A DNA stretch of 64,000 nucleotides. Origin: Ancylobacter defluvii. GTDB taxonomy: Bacteria > Pseudomonadota > Alphaproteobacteria > Rhizobiales > Xanthobacteraceae. Position 1 is the first letter of the stretch. Each line of letters starts with the position of its first letter. The position numbers were made by a program, and so were the translations under genes. Where the stretch lies: positions 1 through 64,000 of the forward strand of contig NZ_JAHBGD010000010.1 of the NCBI RefSeq assembly GCF_018390605.1, read 5' to 3'. Shown here piece by piece: positions 61,530 through 64,000 of the stretch. Under the pieces are notes generated by a model. That model was not told the DNA's origin. It saw nothing but the letters and a program-made list of their open reading frames with translations, and ran no database searches.

Positions 61530-62222
61530 TCAGATCGGCCAGTCGGCCTCGCGCCAGGCGGAATCCCAGAACATCCATTCCAGCTTGCTGGCATGGGCAT
61601 AGGCGCGGTGCATGCGGGCGCGCACCGTCGGCGAGGACGCCTCCGCCGCGCGATCGGTGGCGGCGATCACCGCCCGCACCGCCTCGTGGAACTCCTCGCC
61701 GGCATAGGTATCGATCCAGGCGTCGTAGGGATTGGGGCGCACCGCGCGGCCGAGAATGTCGCGGCCGACCTCGGCATAGATCCAGAAGCACGGCAGCAGC
61801 GCCGCCAGCACCACCGGATAGGGCTCGGCATGGGCGCTGGCGATCAGGAAGCTGGAATAGTGATGGCAGACCGGCGACATCGCCGTCGCCTCGAAGGCGG
61901 CGGGGGAGATGTCGAACGAGCGGAAGAAATCAGTGTGCAGCGAGCGCTCGACGATGACCGCCACCTTGGCCGCCTCGGCGAACTGCACCAGCCCGTCGGC
62001 ATCGTCGGCCTTGGCCGCGGCCACCGCCAGCGCCCGGCCGAAGGCGATCAGGTAATGCGCGTCCTGCACCATGTAGTGGCGGAAGCGGCTGACCCCGAGC
62101 GTGCCCGCCGCCAGCGCCTCGTTGAACGGCATGGTACGGATCGCCTCATAGACGGCGAGGTTGCCCTGCCAGGCCTCCTGGCTGAAGCGCGGAGCGGCGT
62201 CGAGCGGCGTGGCTGCAGTCAT
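61530..62222 (-). CDS. tenA: TenA family thiaminase II / aminopyrimidine aminohydrolase
   Basis: A 230-residue TenA/THI-4 helical protein. Active-site residues by family pattern: Asp54 in HYMVQDAHYLIAFGRAL, Cys119 in ATAMSPVCHHYSSFL, and the late Glu in TYAGEEFHEAVRAVI. TenA hydrolyses thiamin or its degradation product amino-HMP precursor, a salvage step. The Cys marks the TenA-C group that acts on aminopyrimidine. GGGAG site before ATG. No TPP riboswitch or other thi gene is adjacent. Lies between the GntR gene and the ATP synthase terminator. Confidence 0.93.
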   Translation of the reverse strand: MTAATPLDAAPRFSQEAWQGNLAVYEAIRTMPFNEALAAGTLGVSRFRHYMVQDAHYLIAFGRALAVAAAKADDADGLVQFAEAAKVAVIVERSLHTDFFRSFDISPAAFEATAMSPVCHHYSSFLIASAHAEPYPVVLAALLPCFWIYAEVGRDILGRAVRPNPYDAWIDTYAGEEFHEAVRAVIAATDRAAEASSPTVRARMHRAYAHASKLEWMFWDSAWREADWPI

Positions 62223-62241
62223 CGCGTGTCTCCCGGACATG

Positions 62242-62265
62242 AAAAAGGCCGTCTTGCGGACGGCC
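62242..62265 (-). terminator. Intrinsic terminator of the atp operon
   Basis: On the minus strand, stem GGCCGTC / GACGGCC with a CGCAA loop followed by TTTTT, 42 bases after the atpC stop. Clear rho-independent terminator ending the ATP synthase transcript; tenA begins just beyond it. Confidence 0.88.
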
Positions 62266-62306
62266 TCGTTTCGTCATGCATAGCCGGCCCGCCGCGCGGG
62301 CGCCGA

Positions 62307-62723
62307 TCAATGCGCGGCGCGCCCGTCGGCCTCGATGGCGGCGGCAGTGGTCTTCAGCGCGTCGAGCACGGTCTGGCGCTTGAGGCGGGTGGCGTCGTCG
62401 CGGGCATCCTCGACGTCTTCCTGCGCGTCCTTGATCATCTGCGCCAGCTTGCCGCCGCTGAGATCGGCGAGCGGCACCGCGGTCTCGGCCAGCACGGTGA
62501 GGCCCTGCGGGTTCGCCTCTGCGAAGCCGCCACGCACGAACAGCTTCTGCACCTTGCCCTCACCCTTGATGGTGAGCACGCCCGGCTTCAACACGGAGAC
62601 GAAGGGCGCATGGCCGGCGAGCACGCCGAACTCGCCCTCGGCACCGGGAACGACCACCTCGCTCACCGCACCCGCATAGACGAGCTTTTCGGGCGAGACC
62701 AGTTCGAACGGGAAATTGGCCAT
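62307..62723 (-). CDS. atpC: ATP synthase F1 epsilon subunit
   Basis: A 138-residue rotor-stalk subunit that couples and inhibits F1. MANFPFELVSPEKLVYAGAV, VPGAEGEFGVLAGHAPFVSV, LKPGVLTIKGEG and VRGGFAEANPQGLTVLAET form the beta-sandwich; the C-terminal helices LAQMIKDAQEDVEDARDDAT are the inhibitory arm. GGAGG site before ATG. Last gene of the atp operon, 95 bases after atpD. Confidence 0.97.
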   Translation of the reverse strand: MANFPFELVSPEKLVYAGAVSEVVVPGAEGEFGVLAGHAPFVSVLKPGVLTIKGEGKVQKLFVRGGFAEANPQGLTVLAETAVPLADLSGGKLAQMIKDAQEDVEDARDDATRLKRQTVLDALKTTAAAIEADGRAAH

Positions 62724-62774
62724 GGTTCCTCCAGCGCCAGCAATAAAGAGGCTATGCCTCGACGGTGTGTCGGC

Positions 62775-62795
62775 CGGCCCTCACGCGGAGGGCCG
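62775..62795 (-). promoter_or_regulatory. Intercistronic hairpin between atpD and atpC
   Basis: Eight-base inverted repeat CGGCCCTC / GAGGGCCG with a five-base loop in the 95-base gap. No T-run, so not a terminator. It could set mRNA processing so that epsilon is made at one-third of beta, but this is inference. Confidence 0.5.
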
Positions 62796-62818
62796 AAACC
62801 GGATCACGCCGCCGGGGA

Positions 62819-64000
<1,182 letters not shown>

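Noticed and set aside
62223-62306. TPP riboswitch before tenA
   Set aside because: The short space upstream of tenA is occupied by the atp terminator and a normal ribosome site; no CTGAGA/ACCTGAT-type core.

Overview
The window is a GC-rich stretch of alphaproteobacterial chromosome, most likely Rhizobiales and plausibly Xanthobacteraceae-like (Ancylobacter/Starkeya/Xanthobacter group). That placement is inferred from gene order and protein wording, not from a marker search. It is densely coded, and most genes are core. I found no tRNA, rRNA, CRISPR array, prophage, transposase or integrase. Genes run off both ends: etfB on the left and atpD on the right.

Layout. 1-3.2 kb (minus strand): etfB start, rhomboid protease, GST, PduO-type cobalamin adenosyltransferase, HIG1 membrane protein and TspO. 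3.4-6.2 kb: host-attachment-like protein, a MarR-GNAT operon whose promoter lies inside a 48-bp near-palindrome, and a YihY/BrkB membrane protein. 6.3-14.8 kb (plus): the classic proA-nadD-rsfS-rlmH-envC-ctpA-rppH block. Here the divergent polysaccharide deacetylase normally found between ctpA and rppH appears reduced to its N-terminal part, followed by an opposite-strand alpha/beta hydrolase. 14.8-20.1 kb: a TetR-controlled RND efflux operon with two palindromic operators. 20.2-27.4 kb: LON-domain protein, CnoX thioredoxin, YbaK-type deacylase, DUF1801, class-I glutamine amidotransferase-like hydrolase, GntR, Trm112, UbiH-type hydroxylase and TesB.

27.6-40.1 kb (plus): glnK-amtB behind a sigma-54 promoter, a class I/II aminotransferase, ftsK, lolA, xthA, an LptM-like lipoprotein, lysA and a large DUF4175 (TIGR02302) membrane protein with a Gly/Gln-rich repeat. 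40.4-47.0 kb: the main accessory locus. It looks like a hydroxyproline catabolic cluster: enolase-superfamily dehydratase/epimerase, 4-hydroxyproline epimerase, FAD-dependent D-amino-acid oxidoreductase and a DHDPS-like pyrroline-hydroxycarboxylate deaminase. It is divergent from a GntR regulator translationally coupled to galM. 47-51.8 kb: LysR with divergent mmsA, two small exported or membrane proteins, and a WYL regulator with a VOC protein.

51.8-57.3 kb: aromatic amino-acid genes (chorismate mutase, hisC, tyrA on minus) divergent from metX-metW. 57.4-64 kb: methyltransferase, RhlE-type DEAD-box helicase, infA, GntR, TenA, then the distal end of the ATP synthase operon (atpD-atpC) with a clear terminator.

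Non-coding structure is the most distinctive material: five copies or fragments of a GGGGAGAGG-type intergenic palindromic repeat between 40.3 and 54.1 kb, several short tandem repeats (11, 13 and 15 bp), paired TetR boxes, the MarR palindrome and several intrinsic terminators. I did not find a clearly unprecedented multi-gene system. The best candidates for new biology are the hydroxyproline/GntR/galM locus, the eroded deacetylase locus and the palindrome-embedded MarR promoter.
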